Assembly: GCF_000725885.1 (NCBI RefSeq)
Contig: NZ_JODR01000003.1
Location: 1 to 64,000 of the forward strand
Reading direction: 5' to 3'
DNA: 64,000 nucleotides
DNA from: Streptomyces albus subsp. albus
GTDB lineage: Bacteria; Actinomycetota; Actinomycetes; Streptomycetales; Streptomycetaceae
The position numbers were made by a program, and so were the translations under genes. Below, piece by piece: positions 8,610-19,300 of the stretch; within the stretch, counting starts at the first letter, position 1; each line of letters begins with the position of its first letter. Under the pieces are notes generated by a model. That model saw only the letters and a program-made list of their open reading frames with translations. It had not been told where the DNA came from and did not search any database.

Positions 8610-9431
8610 TCAGTGGTGGTGCGGGGCCAGCGAGCGGCGCGAGACGGGGAAGTCGAAGTAGGTGTCGGGGAACGTCTCCGGCTTGTGGGTGAAGTGCCAC
8701 CACTCCTCGGGGAGGTTGGTGAAGCCCTGGCGCTCCAGGGTGGTCTTGAGGAGCTGCCGGTTGGCGCGCTGGGTGCCGGTGACGCGCGGGTCGTCGGTGT
8801 GGGCGAGGGTGTCGAAGCAGTCGAACCCGGTGCCGGTGTCCACGGAGTTGTCCGGGAACCGCTGGTCCTTGGGTGCGTAGCACGGCTTCAGGGGTTCGCC
8901 CGGCACATAGGGGCGGGTGGGTGCGGCGGGGAGCTTCACCAGGGTGAGGTCCACGGTGCTGCCCCGGCTGTGCCCGGACTTCTCGGCGATGTAGCCGTCG
9001 GCGAAGAGCCGGTTCTTCTCGACGCGCGGGTAGAACTCGGCCTTCATCTTCTGGTCGTCGAGGTCCTCGGCCCAGCGGACGAAGTGGTCGACGGCGCGCT
9101 GCGGCCGGTAGCAGTCGTAGACCTTGAGTGTGTAGCCGCGCTTGAGGAGGGAGCGCTGGGCCTTGGCGAGCGCTTCGGCGGTGTCCTCGGTGACGATGCA
9201 CAGCGGTTCTCGGTAGCCGTCGATCGGTTCGCCGACGAAGTTGTGCGGGGTGTGGTAGCGGATTTCCTGCCGGATGGTGGGGGCCACGTCCTGGAGGGCG
9301 ACGAACTCCGCGGGCGCCTTCGGTGCGGGGCGGTGCGGTGGGTGGGCCGCGGCCGGGGCCGGGCCCGCCGTGAGGGTGACGAGGGCGGTGGCGAGGAGGG
9401 CGGCGGCTGCCGCGGTGCGCAGACGTCTCAT
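8610..9431 (-). CDS. Secreted D-alanyl-D-alanine dipeptidase, VanX-like (peptidase M15D)
   Basis: This 273-aa protein begins with a clear signal peptide (MRRLRT, a hydrophobic alanine/leucine core, then AAAH at about residue 27-30). It carries the M15D zinc site: S152-G-H154-S-R-G-S-T-V-D161, then E243-W-W-H246. H154, D161 and H246 are the expected zinc ligands and E243 the catalytic base. It should split D-Ala-D-Ala outside the membrane, recycling cell-wall dipeptide. An export signal distinguishes it from the cytoplasmic VanX of resistance operons, and no vanHA lies nearby. ATG at 9431 follows GAGGAGAG; the frame continues upstream to 9848, but that extension has no signal-peptide logic. 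Confidence 0.9.
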   Translation of the reverse strand: MRRLRTAAAAALLATALVTLTAGPAPAAAHPPHRPAPKAPAEFVALQDVAPTIRQEIRYHTPHNFVGEPIDGYREPLCIVTEDTAEALAKAQRSLLKRGYTLKVYDCYRPQRAVDHFVRWAEDLDDQKMKAEFYPRVEKNRLFADGYIAEKSGHSRGSTVDLTLVKLPAAPTRPYVPGEPLKPCYAPKDQRFPDNSVDTGTGFDCFDTLAHTDDPRVTGTQRANRQLLKTTLERQGFTNLPEEWWHFTHKPETFPDTYFDFPVSRRSLAPHHH

Positions 9432-9866
9432 GGCTCTCTCCTCTATCAGGGAACCGCCGGGCCGGGGAACGTGCGGGAGGGGAGAGGAAAAGCAGAACGG
9501 TGGCTCGGGACCACCCCCGTCGGCCCCGTGCCACCGTTCTTGTCCAGTGTGGACGCGGGTCCCCCGGGGTCGGTTCACGTGATCGATGAGACGTACGTGC
9601 ACGTGAGGATCTGGTGACGTGCCCGTGACAGTCGCGACGATCATGTCGCACAACAGCCTCCTGGACGGACGTTCGCCGTCCTTCTTGACGACCTCCCACG
9701 GCGGCTGAACACTGCCGTCACGCTCGTCGCGGAGACCGCCGTCACACCCCCGGGGACCGCCGATCGGCGGGGAGGCGGGGTGCCGGTCGGCGGGGCTGCG
9801 GCGCGCCGCCGGGCGAGGCCGCATGCTGTTTTCCGACGTCCGAAGCACCTATCGAGGGGTCGTCAC
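9432..9866. promoter_or_regulatory. Divergent intergenic region between dipeptidase and glpK
   Basis: No coding region is supported in these 435 bases. They hold the leader hairpin described separately and a cluster of CACGTG-type hexamers at about 9575-9604. Open frames crossing the region on either strand are upstream extensions of the two flanking genes. Promoters could not be placed. Confidence 0.5.
9481..9540 (-). terminator. Hairpin with U-tract in the 5' leader of the dipeptidase gene (possible attenuator)
   Basis: Perfect 11-bp arms AGAACGGTGGC (9494-9504) and GCCACCGTTCT (9530-9540) enclose a 25-base loop region. On the minus strand the stem is followed directly by GCTTTTCCTCTCC, so it resembles an intrinsic terminator. 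It lies about 60 bases upstream of the dipeptidase start, and no leftward gene upstream would need terminating. Confidence 0.55.
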
Positions 9867-11372
<1,506 letters not shown>

Positions 11373-11388
11373 GGCCGGGCCGGCGCTC

Positions 11389-12006
11389 TCACGCCTCGGC
11401 CGGCGCCCGCCCCGCGCGCAGGGTCGCGGACCGCATGGCGTGCTCCACCACGGAGACCAGCACGTCGCGGGCCGACTCGCGGAGGCGGGCGTCGCACTCA
11501 AGGACCGGTATCGCGCTGTCCAGATCGAGAGCTTCGCGCACGGTGTCGGCCGGATAGCGTTCGGCTCCGTCGAAGCGGTTGACGGCCACGGTGAAGGGGA
11601 TGGAGCGGCGTTCGAAGTAGTCGATGGCCGCGAAGCTGTCCTCCAGCCGCCGGGTGTCGGCGAGCACCACGGCGCCGAGCGCGCCGGTGGCCAGCTCGTC
11701 CCACAGGAACCAGAAGCGGTCCTGGCCCGGGGTGCCGAACAGGTACAGCACGAGTTCGTCGTGGATGGTGATGCGGCCGAAGTCCATGGCGACCGTCGTG
11801 GTGCTCTTGGCCTCCACGCCGTGCGTGTCGTCGAAGGGCCGGCCGGCCTCGGTCAGCGCCTCCTCGGTGCGCAGCGGCTTGATCTCGCTGACCGCACCGA
11901 CGAGGGTCGTCTTGCCGACGCCGAAGCCGCCGGCCACCAGTATCTTGAGCGTGACCGGCTCGGCCGGGGTCTTGTTGCCGCCCCGCTTAGAGCGCCCGAA
12001 GACCAT
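11389..12006 (-). CDS. cvnD: Conservon GTPase-like protein CvnD
   Basis: This 205-aa small GTPase-like protein is the last member of the conservon. The P-loop GGFGVGKT lies at residues 26-33 and the switch/Walker B region reads LYLFGTPGQDRFWFLW, followed by a VAVNRFDG motif equivalent to NKxD. In Streptomyces, conservon products form a membrane complex likened to a G-protein-coupled receptor system. Its start overlaps the 3' end of cvnC by 20 bases, indicating translational coupling. No cvnE cytochrome P450 follows. Confidence 0.92.
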   Translation of the reverse strand: MVFGRSKRGGNKTPAEPVTLKILVAGGFGVGKTTLVGAVSEIKPLRTEEALTEAGRPFDDTHGVEAKSTTTVAMDFGRITIHDELVLYLFGTPGQDRFWFLWDELATGALGAVVLADTRRLEDSFAAIDYFERRSIPFTVAVNRFDGAERYPADTVREALDLDSAIPVLECDARLRESARDVLVSVVEHAMRSATLRAGRAPAEA

Positions 12007-12400
12007 TGATCACCTCTCTGAGGATGCTCTCGTCCGGCAGTTCGGCCGGAGGAACGGGACGGGTGACGCGTACCAGTTCGGCTTCCAGCAGGTCGCCTAT
12101 CAGCACACGGACGACCCCCACGGGGAGGTCGAGTTCCGCCGCCAGCTCGGCGACCGAGAGGGTCGAGCGGCGGCAGAGCCGGACGATGTCGAGGTGTTCG
12201 GGGACCAGGGAGTGATCGGGGAGGAGTTCCTCCTCGATGCCGTCCGCGGCCCCCGGACCGGCCTCCTGCGGCTCGTCGGCGATGACGAGGGCGATGAGGT
12301 CCAGTTGTTCCGGGGGGGCGCTGCTGCGGGTGCGGCCCCGCGTCATCGCGTACGGCCGCACCACGGGTCCCGCCGCGTCGTCGAACCAGTGGTCCGTCAT
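11987..12400 (-). CDS. cvnC: Conservon protein CvnC (DUF742)
   Basis: The product is a 137-aa DUF742 protein with the family's winged-helix-like core (RSTLSVAELAAELDLPVGVVRVLIGDLLEAELV) and the C-terminal ILREVINGLRAL. CvnC contacts CvnA and CvnB in the membrane-associated complex; its biochemical role is not established. ATG at 12400 follows a GAGGGGACGGGG ribosome site. It sits 49 bases after cvnB. Confidence 0.92.
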   Translation of the reverse strand: MTDHWFDDAAGPVVRPYAMTRGRTRSSAPPEQLDLIALVIADEPQEAGPGAADGIEEELLPDHSLVPEHLDIVRLCRRSTLSVAELAAELDLPVGVVRVLIGDLLEAELVRVTRPVPPAELPDESILREVINGLRAL

Positions 12401-12449
12401 GGCCAGCCCCGTCCCCTCACTCCCTCGTACCGTGTCCCCCGTCGTGCTG

Positions 12450-12893
12450 TCAGCCCGCCTGCGCGGTGTCGCCGGCCGGAGCCGTGCGCGGTGCCGTGCC
12501 CAGGTGGGCGCCGACGCGTTTGACCAGCAGCGTCATCTCGTAGGCGACCAGGCCGACATCGGAGTCGGCGTCCGAGAGGACCGCCAGGCAGCTTCCGTCG
12601 CCGGCCGCCGTCACGAACAGGAAGGCGTCTTCCAGTTCGACCACAGTCTGCCGCACGCCGCCGGCGCCGAAGTGCCGGCCCACGCCCTTGGCGAGGCTGT
12701 GGAACCCGGAGGCGACAGCCGCCAGGTGCTCGCTGTCCTCCCTGGTGAGGTCCGCCGACGCGCCCCTGGCGAGGCCGTCTCCGGACAGTACGAGCGCCTT
12801 GCGGATGCTGCCGACGCGCTCGACGAGCTCGTCGAGAAGCCAGTTGAGTTCGCCGCCCCCAGCGTTGTGCGATGCGGCGTTCGGTGCGGTCAT
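12450..12893 (-). CDS. cvnB: Conservon protein CvnB (roadblock/LC7 domain)
   Basis: This 147-aa protein is made of a single roadblock/LC7 domain, the fold of MglB-type regulators of small GTPases, opening with LNWLLDELVERVGSIRKALVLSGDGLA. It presumably modulates CvnD nucleotide cycling; that is family knowledge, not seen here. Its ATG overlaps the cvnA stop codon by four bases (ATGA), and GGGAGGGG inside the end of cvnA provides the ribosome site. Confidence 0.93.
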   Translation of the reverse strand: MTAPNAASHNAGGGELNWLLDELVERVGSIRKALVLSGDGLARGASADLTREDSEHLAAVASGFHSLAKGVGRHFGAGGVRQTVVELEDAFLFVTAAGDGSCLAVLSDADSDVGLVAYEMTLLVKRVGAHLGTAPRTAPAGDTAQAG

Positions 12894-15577
12894 CGACCGT
12901 CCCCTCCCGGTGTCGTTCCTGGTGCTGACTCCCCCGCGTCGTGCGGCTGTTCGCTCTCGCGCCTGCCGCGTTCCCAGCCGCGCTGGAGGGAAGCCATCTT
13001 GCTGCGCACTTCGTCGGCGTCGCGTTCGGCGTCCGGCGTGCTGGAATTCTCGCTGCCCTGCCGCCCGGCAACCGGCCCGGTCTCGGCCGTCGGGCTGTCG
13101 GCCCGCAACTGCGGCGCCAGAGAGGCCTGACGCACCCGGCGCGGCAGACCGCCCGGACGCCCGGTGCCCGGCTCCCCCGCCGACTCCCGGCCCGCCCGTC
13201 CGCCGGCACCGTCTGCCGGTGGCTGCCCCCCGGTGCCGTCGTGCCGCGCACCCTGCTCCGGTCCCTGGCCGGGGATCGCCTGGGGCTTCTTGCGCCGGGG
13301 CAGCGGAGCGGGCCCGCCCGCTGCCCCGCGTCCCGAGGCCGTCTCGCGCTCGCGGCCGGTGTCACGGTCCGGGTCGAGGGTACGGCCGTGGTCGGAGACC
13401 AGCACCGGGGCGCCGGGGCGCCTGCGCGGCAGCGGTCCCGGACCGCCGTCGCCCCGGCCCCGGGTGCCCGCCCCCTGTTCGGCGGCCTCGTCCGGCGTCT
13501 GCTGGTGCGGCTCCCCCGTTGGGGCCACGGGGGCGGGCGCGGTGGTGCGGTCCCGTCCGCGCGTGGCCCTCTCCCGCGGCGCCCGGCCGTCCGGGACGGC
13601 GTCCACGGGGGCCTCCAGCTCCACGGGGCCGTCGAGGGGCCTGGCGTGGGTGCCCGTGGTGCGCGACTCATCGTCCCGGTCGGCCGTCTCGGTCAGGACG
13701 CTGCCGGGGATGAGGACGACGGCGGTGGTGCCGCCGTAGGGCGAGGGCTGGAGGGAGACCCGGACACCCTGGCGCTGGGCCAGCCGGGAGACGACGAACA
13801 GACCGAGCCGGTCGGTGTCCGACAGCTCGAACTCGGGGGTCTCGGCCAGCCGCAGGTTGGCGTCGAGCATCGCCTCGGGGGTCATGCCCAGGCCCCGGTC
13901 GTGGATCTCCAGGGTGAAGCCGTTGGCGACCCGCTCCCCCAGCACCTGCACGGCCGTGTGCGGCGGCGAGAAGACGGTGGCGTTCTCCAGCAGTTCGGCG
14001 ATCAGGTGCGTCAGGTCGGCGACGGCGCTGCCGTCCACGGCCAGCCGCGGCAGCCTGCGCACCTCGATCCGCTCGTAGTCCTCGACCTCCGCGACGGCGG
14101 CCCGCACCACGTCCATGAGCTGCACCGGCTTGCGCCACTGCCGGGAGGGCGCGGCACCGGAGAGGATGACCAGGCCCTCCGCGTGGCGGCGCATACGGGT
14201 GGTGAGGTGGTCCAGTTTGAACAGGTCGGCGAGTTCGTCGGCGTCCTCGGTGCGGCGCTCCATCGCGTCGAGGAGGGTGAGCTGACGGTGCAGCAGCACC
14301 TGGTTGCGGCGGGCGAGGTTGACGAACACCTCGGAGACGCCGCGCCGCACGTCGGCCTGTTTGACGGCGGCTTCGACCGCGGCCCGCTGGAGGGTGTTGA
14401 GGGCCTGGCCGACCTGCCCCATCTCGTCGTCGGGGTACTCCATGCGGGGCGCCTCGGCCTCCACGTCCACCTGGTCGCCGGCGGCCAGCCGGCGCATCAC
14501 GCTGGGCAGCCGGACGCCCGCCGCCTCGTTGGCCTCCTTGCGCAGGCCGCGCAGGTCGCGCACGTGACTGCGGCCGACCCTGATGGAGATGACGAGGGAG
14601 GCCAGCACCGCGAGGAAGCCGAGCACCCCGGCTGCGGCGGCCTGGACGAGCACGCGGGTGGCGACCGGGTCGACCCGGCCCTGGTAGCGGGCGCGGGCAT
14701 CCTCGCCCATCTGCTTGAGGTCGTCCATCACCGCGGTCATGCCCGACTTCCAGCGCGCCTCGGTGACAGGACCGTCGGTGGTGCGCGGGCCGGCGGCGAT
14801 GACGGCGTCCTCGTTGCCGCGCAGCGTCCGGCCGCTGGTGCCGTTCCAGTAGTTCTCGAAGAGCTGCCGGTCCTCGGCCGGCAGTGAGGGCAGGCTGGTC
14901 TGGTAGGTGATGTTGCGTTCGGCCACGCGGTCGGACAGGGCCCGCTGGTCGCCGCGGGTGAACTCGCCCGCGGTGTAGGCCGCGGCCATCACCGCGTCCT
15001 CGCGGGAGAGGTACTCGCGGGCGAGGCTGAGGCCGACCAGGGCGCGCCCCTGCTTCTCCAGGTCGACGTCGTCCACCGCGCTCAGCGAGCCGACCAGCGC
15101 GTAGGCCGGGTCCACGAGTTCGTTGTAGGCCTGGAAGGCGCCGCCGCGGGTAAGGGTGTTCTTCGCGACGCGGGAGCGCAGCGCCTCCAGCCGGTCGAGC
15201 GCGTGGAGGAAGTCGTCGAGGCGGGCGCGGGAGTCGGGCTCCAGGTCGGAACGCAGGCCGCTGTCGGCGGCGTTGCGGCGGACGACGGCGACCTTCTCGT
15301 CGGTGGCGCGCTGGGCGGCGCGCAGGTCGCTCGCACCGGATCCGCTGTGCGGGTCGGCGACGTGCACCATGATCTCGCGGCGTTCCCGCTGGAGCGCCTG
15401 GACGGTGTCCTCGGCCGGATTGCCGATCTTGCGGGTGATCTCGTCCAGCCGGAGCAGGCTGTTGGCCTCGGTGGCGGTGATGTAGGTCGCGAAGCCCCAG
15501 ATGGACACCAGGGAGACCAGCGGCACCAGCAGCAGCACCACGATCTTCCGGCGGATGGGCTTCCCGCGAAAGCGCAT
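12890..15577 (-). CDS. cvnA: Conservon sensor CvnA (histidine-kinase-like ATPase with nitrate/nitrite-sensing-type domain)
   Basis: This 895-aa membrane protein begins with a transmembrane helix (IVVLLLVPLVSLVSIWGFATYI). An extracytoplasmic helical domain of nitrate/nitrite-sensing type follows, then a second helix (AAAGVLGFLAVLASLVISI) and a HAMP-like linker. A HATPase_c domain has DRGLGMTPEAM and GLFVVSRLAQRQGVRV. The last 250 or so residues are proline/arginine/glycine-rich and look disordered. As usual for CvnA, no clear phospho-acceptor H-box is visible. ATG at 15577 is preceded by GGGGAGG; the frame extends upstream to 16468 but without a ribosome site. First gene of cvnABCD. Confidence 0.92.
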   Translation of the reverse strand: MRFRGKPIRRKIVVLLLVPLVSLVSIWGFATYITATEANSLLRLDEITRKIGNPAEDTVQALQRERREIMVHVADPHSGSGASDLRAAQRATDEKVAVVRRNAADSGLRSDLEPDSRARLDDFLHALDRLEALRSRVAKNTLTRGGAFQAYNELVDPAYALVGSLSAVDDVDLEKQGRALVGLSLAREYLSREDAVMAAAYTAGEFTRGDQRALSDRVAERNITYQTSLPSLPAEDRQLFENYWNGTSGRTLRGNEDAVIAAGPRTTDGPVTEARWKSGMTAVMDDLKQMGEDARARYQGRVDPVATRVLVQAAAAGVLGFLAVLASLVISIRVGRSHVRDLRGLRKEANEAAGVRLPSVMRRLAAGDQVDVEAEAPRMEYPDDEMGQVGQALNTLQRAAVEAAVKQADVRRGVSEVFVNLARRNQVLLHRQLTLLDAMERRTEDADELADLFKLDHLTTRMRRHAEGLVILSGAAPSRQWRKPVQLMDVVRAAVAEVEDYERIEVRRLPRLAVDGSAVADLTHLIAELLENATVFSPPHTAVQVLGERVANGFTLEIHDRGLGMTPEAMLDANLRLAETPEFELSDTDRLGLFVVSRLAQRQGVRVSLQPSPYGGTTAVVLIPGSVLTETADRDDESRTTGTHARPLDGPVELEAPVDAVPDGRAPRERATRGRDRTTAPAPVAPTGEPHQQTPDEAAEQGAGTRGRGDGGPGPLPRRRPGAPVLVSDHGRTLDPDRDTGRERETASGRGAAGGPAPLPRRKKPQAIPGQGPEQGARHDGTGGQPPADGAGGRAGRESAGEPGTGRPGGLPRRVRQASLAPQLRADSPTAETGPVAGRQGSENSSTPDAERDADEVRSKMASLQRGWERGRRESEQPHDAGESAPGTTPGGDGR

Positions 15578-15808
15578 GGCCTCCCCTACGTCGTCCCCGG
15601 CGGGGGCAAGTACCGACAGCAAACGGCGTGAGCTTACTACTGCGGCACAGGCAACTCGTAGGTATGTATGAGCGTTGGACCAGGCAGATCGGAGTGCCTC
15701 ATCCTGAGTTGTCCGTCGATGCCCCGACGGATGTCCGAGGTTTGTGGCTAAGGACACGTTTACGGGTCCGTGCGAAGATCGAGGGGCTGTGAAGGGGGAG
15801 TGAACAAC

Positions 15809-16357
15809 ATGTATGCCAAACCCCGGCTGCCGGACCCGGTACGGACGGCGGCGGTGCGCGCCGTGATCATCGTCGCGCTGACGCTCGTGCAGCTCATGGT
15901 GGCGTTCTTCTGCTCGATGGCCGGCGTGTGGCTGGCCTTCCCGATGGTGCTGTCCACCATCGCCTCCACCGTGGTGGCCACTTGGGCGGTGCTCGACGTG
16001 TGGATCACCCGCCAGGTGTGGGTGCAGCGGTACGGCGTCGTCTCGGAGCCCAGCAGCGTGGCCAGGCGCCGCGCGGCGGGCGGCCACCGCCGCCCCGGCG
16101 CGGGAGCAGACGGGGCCGGGCCGGGGGCGGCCGGGCAGCACCGGCCACCGGTCCCGGCCGAGGGGAGACCGGGCGCCCCGGACAGCCGGGGCGCCGGCGT
16201 CAGGACCGCGGCGAGCGTGCCGCGTCCGGCGCGTCCTCCGCTGGCTGAGGAGCGGGAACGTCCGTCCGCGCGCCGCCCGTCGGCGCCTCATCGGACGGCC
16301 GGGGCAACGCGTCGGACGGCTCCTGGCCGGGGCGGCGGAACATCCGTGTCGCGGTGA
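15809..16357 (+). CDS. Small membrane protein with long basic C-terminal tail, function unknown
   Basis: The 182-aa product starts with a short soluble segment, then two adjacent hydrophobic helices (about residues 14-36 and 43-62), then a roughly 110-residue Arg/Ala/Gly/Pro-rich tail. ATG at 15809 follows GGGGGAG by eight bases, which excludes the longer frame from 15770. The last 158 bases overlap the convergent end of the large ATPase gene, so the tail may be inflated relative to homologues. The gene is divergent from cvnA and has no recognisable family. Confidence 0.65.
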   Translation: MYAKPRLPDPVRTAAVRAVIIVALTLVQLMVAFFCSMAGVWLAFPMVLSTIASTVVATWAVLDVWITRQVWVQRYGVVSEPSSVARRRAAGGHRRPGAGADGAGPGAAGQHRPPVPAEGRPGAPDSRGAGVRTAASVPRPARPPLAEERERPSARRPSAPHRTAGATRRTAPGRGGGTSVSR

Positions 16358-19300
16358 TCTCGCCGTGCACGGGAGCACCGCCCGCCTCTGCCTCCGGCTG
16401 GGGCAGCCCCGGCCGCAGATGCTCCTCGACGCTGATGTACTTGAGGCCCGCGCGCAGATCCGCGTCATTGCGCAGCCGGATCACCAGCGGGAACTCCGCC
16501 AGCGCCGTCGTGTCGAACAGCCCCGTGGTGTAGAGGAGCTGGACGCCCAGGGCGTCGGCCACCGCGCGCTGGAGCTCCAGCAGATAGGTCGCGTTGGCCC
16601 GCCCGATGGGGTTGTCCAGGAACAGGGTGCCCGCGTGCCGGTGCTTGTCGCGGCCCCGGTCGTTGCTGCGCAGCGCGGCCATCGTGCAGTACAGGGCGAT
16701 GGCGGCGGTCAGCAGCTGGCCGCCGGAGAAGACGTCCCCCATCTGTCCGACGGGCACCCGCTCGGCACGCAGCACCGCGTCCGGCTTGAGGATCTCCACG
16801 CTGACGCCGCGCGGCTGGAGTGCCGCGTGCACACCGCGCAGCAGCAACGTCATACCGTCGCGCCGCAGGTCGGAGTTCTTGCGCACGGCGGCGCGGGTGG
16901 CCTCGTCGATGACCTCGCCGAGCCGTTCGGTGAGCGTGGCCTGGTCGGGGTCCTCGAAACGGATGCGGAGGAACTCCTGGCCCGACCACTCCCCCAGGCC
17001 CTCCGGCAGCCGGGAGAGCCGCTGCGCCGACCGCAGCGTGGTCAGCGACGACTCGACCAGCCCCCGCAGCCGGTCCACGATGCTGTCCCGGTTGCGCTCC
17101 AGCTGTTCCAGCTCGTCGGTCAGCACCCGCAGCCTGGGGGCGAACGCGGCGGCCCAGGCGGCGGCGTGGTCGGGCAGCGCCGAGGCGGGCAGCTCCCGCA
17201 CCTGCTGCCGCGCCGGGGTGCGCACCTGCTCGTACCGGCTGGAGTTCGCATGCCGCACCAGGACGTCGCAGGCTTCCCGTACGGCTGATTCCGCAGCCGT
17301 CAGATCGGCCGCGCAGCCCCGCAGGGAGCGCCGGGCCTCGGCCGCCGCCTGCCGTGCCTCGGCGAGGCTGCCGGCGTACGGCTCGACGGTCTCCTCGGTG
17401 CCGTCCTGCCGGCCGCCGGCCGGGGCGGGCGGGTCGCGCAGCAGATCGCGGAGGGTGACCGCGATCTCGTCGAAGCCGCCGGCGGCGTCCTCGGCCGCGG
17501 CGTGTGCGCGGCGCAGCGACTCGTGCGCCGAGCGGGCCGCCTCCAGTTCGTCGCCGCGGGCGGCCAGTTCGGCGTTGGCGGTACGCAGCAGGCGCTGCGC
17601 CTCGGCCGCGTCGGCGGGCACCATCTGCGGGGGCAGCTCGGTGTGGGCCTCGCCCTCGGGGGGTGCGAGGCGTTCGGCCTCGCCGCGCAGCCGGCCGAGC
17701 TGTTCGCTGGCGTCGGAGCCGCGGGCCTCCAGCCGCTGGACGAGCGCCTCGGCACGGGCCGCCGCGGCCTGCCGGGAGGGCCCGTCGGCGCCGTCGGGGC
17801 CTTCGAGGAGCTGGGCGGCGCGGGTGCGGATCTTGTTGCTGAGCCTGTCCAGTGCCGCCTTGGCCGCGGACTCGTCGCCCTCGGCGCGGGCCTGTTCGGC
17901 CCGCAGGTCGGCGCCGACGCCGACCTTCTCGTACAGCTGGGAGGCCGAGCGGTACGCCTCGCGCAGGTCCGGCAGGGACGTGTGCCGTTCCGTGCCGGCG
18001 GTCTCCCCGGTGTCCGCGGCGTCGCCGTCGGGGAGGGTGCCGTCCGCGTCCTCGGGCGTGTCGGGGACACCCGCGATCTCGGCACGTTCGGCGCGCAGCG
18101 TACGGGCCGTACGGCGCGCGTCGTCGGCCGCGCGCTGGGCGGCGCGCCGGTCCTCGTCGGCCGACCGGGCGCGTTCCAGATGCAGTTCGGCGCGCTCCTC
18201 GGCGGCGGCCACGTCGTCGGCCAGTTCCCGCAGCCGCGACTGCCACTTGGCGCGTTCCCGCAGCCGGAAGGCCAGCCCGGCGAGGGCGTCGGCGCCGCGC
18301 CGGGCACGCTGGGCCGCCTCCTGGCGGTCGTCGCGGACACGGGCGGTCTCGGCGGCCTGTTCGTCGGCCTCCGCGCGGGCCTCGCCGATCTCCTGGAGCC
18401 GCTGCTGTGCCGCCTCGGCCGCCTGCCGGGCCGCGGCGGCGGCCTCGGCGAGTTCGTCCAGCCGTCCCTCGGGGCAGCCGGTGCGCCAAGACGACAGCCG
18501 GGCGGCCAGCGCGCGGTCGGCGGAGAGCCGGGCCGCCAGGGCGCGGATCTCCTCATCGCGGGCCGCGGCCCGCTCCCGCAGCCGGCTGCGCTCGTCGTCG
18601 GCGGCGTGCTCGTCGTGCATGGCCGGGTTGGGCGGGACGAGGAAGACATCGGACGAGGACGCCTCCGCCCCGCCGCCCGGTGCCGGGGCGGGGGCCAGCA
18701 GCGCGGCGGCGGTGCCGACCGCGACGGCGGAGCGCGGCAGCAGCGGGGCGCCCGCGAGGACTTCCCTGGCCCGCGTATGGCTGTCGGGGTCGGTGATGAT
18801 GACGCCGTCGACCAGTTCGGGCCGGGCGGCGAGCACCGCGGCGTGGTCGGCGGGGTCCACCGCCTGCGCCAGGTAGCGCCAGCCGGGCAGGGCCGGCACC
18901 CCGTGCTCGCCCAGGTACTCGACGGTGGCCGTCACATCCGGGCCGGGCGGCAGCAGTCCGCCGTCACCGAGCGCGCCGAGCATCCGGGAGTCGTCCGCGG
19001 CTGCGGTGCGCAGCTCGAACAGCTGCCGCTCGGCGGCGGCCACCCGCTCGTCCAGCAGTTCCTGGAGGGCCTCGGCGTTGCGGTCCACCTCCTCCGCGGT
19101 GAGCGGACCGTGCGGAGCCGCGGCTCCCTCACCGGACGCGCTCCCGGCTCCGTCGCCGGCACCGTCCCCGGCCCGGATGCCGGGGCGGGACTGCGGGCCG
19201 CCGGCGGCCGGTCCGGACGTGCCGGCCCGCGCGTCGGGCGAGTCGTCGGCGCCGCGCTGGCCCGGCACCGTCGTGCGGCGCGCGGCGTCCGGGCCCGGGC

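Noticed and set aside
8610..9431. VanX of a vancomycin-resistance operon
   Set aside because: The protein is exported and no vanH, vanA, vanR or vanS gene is nearby.
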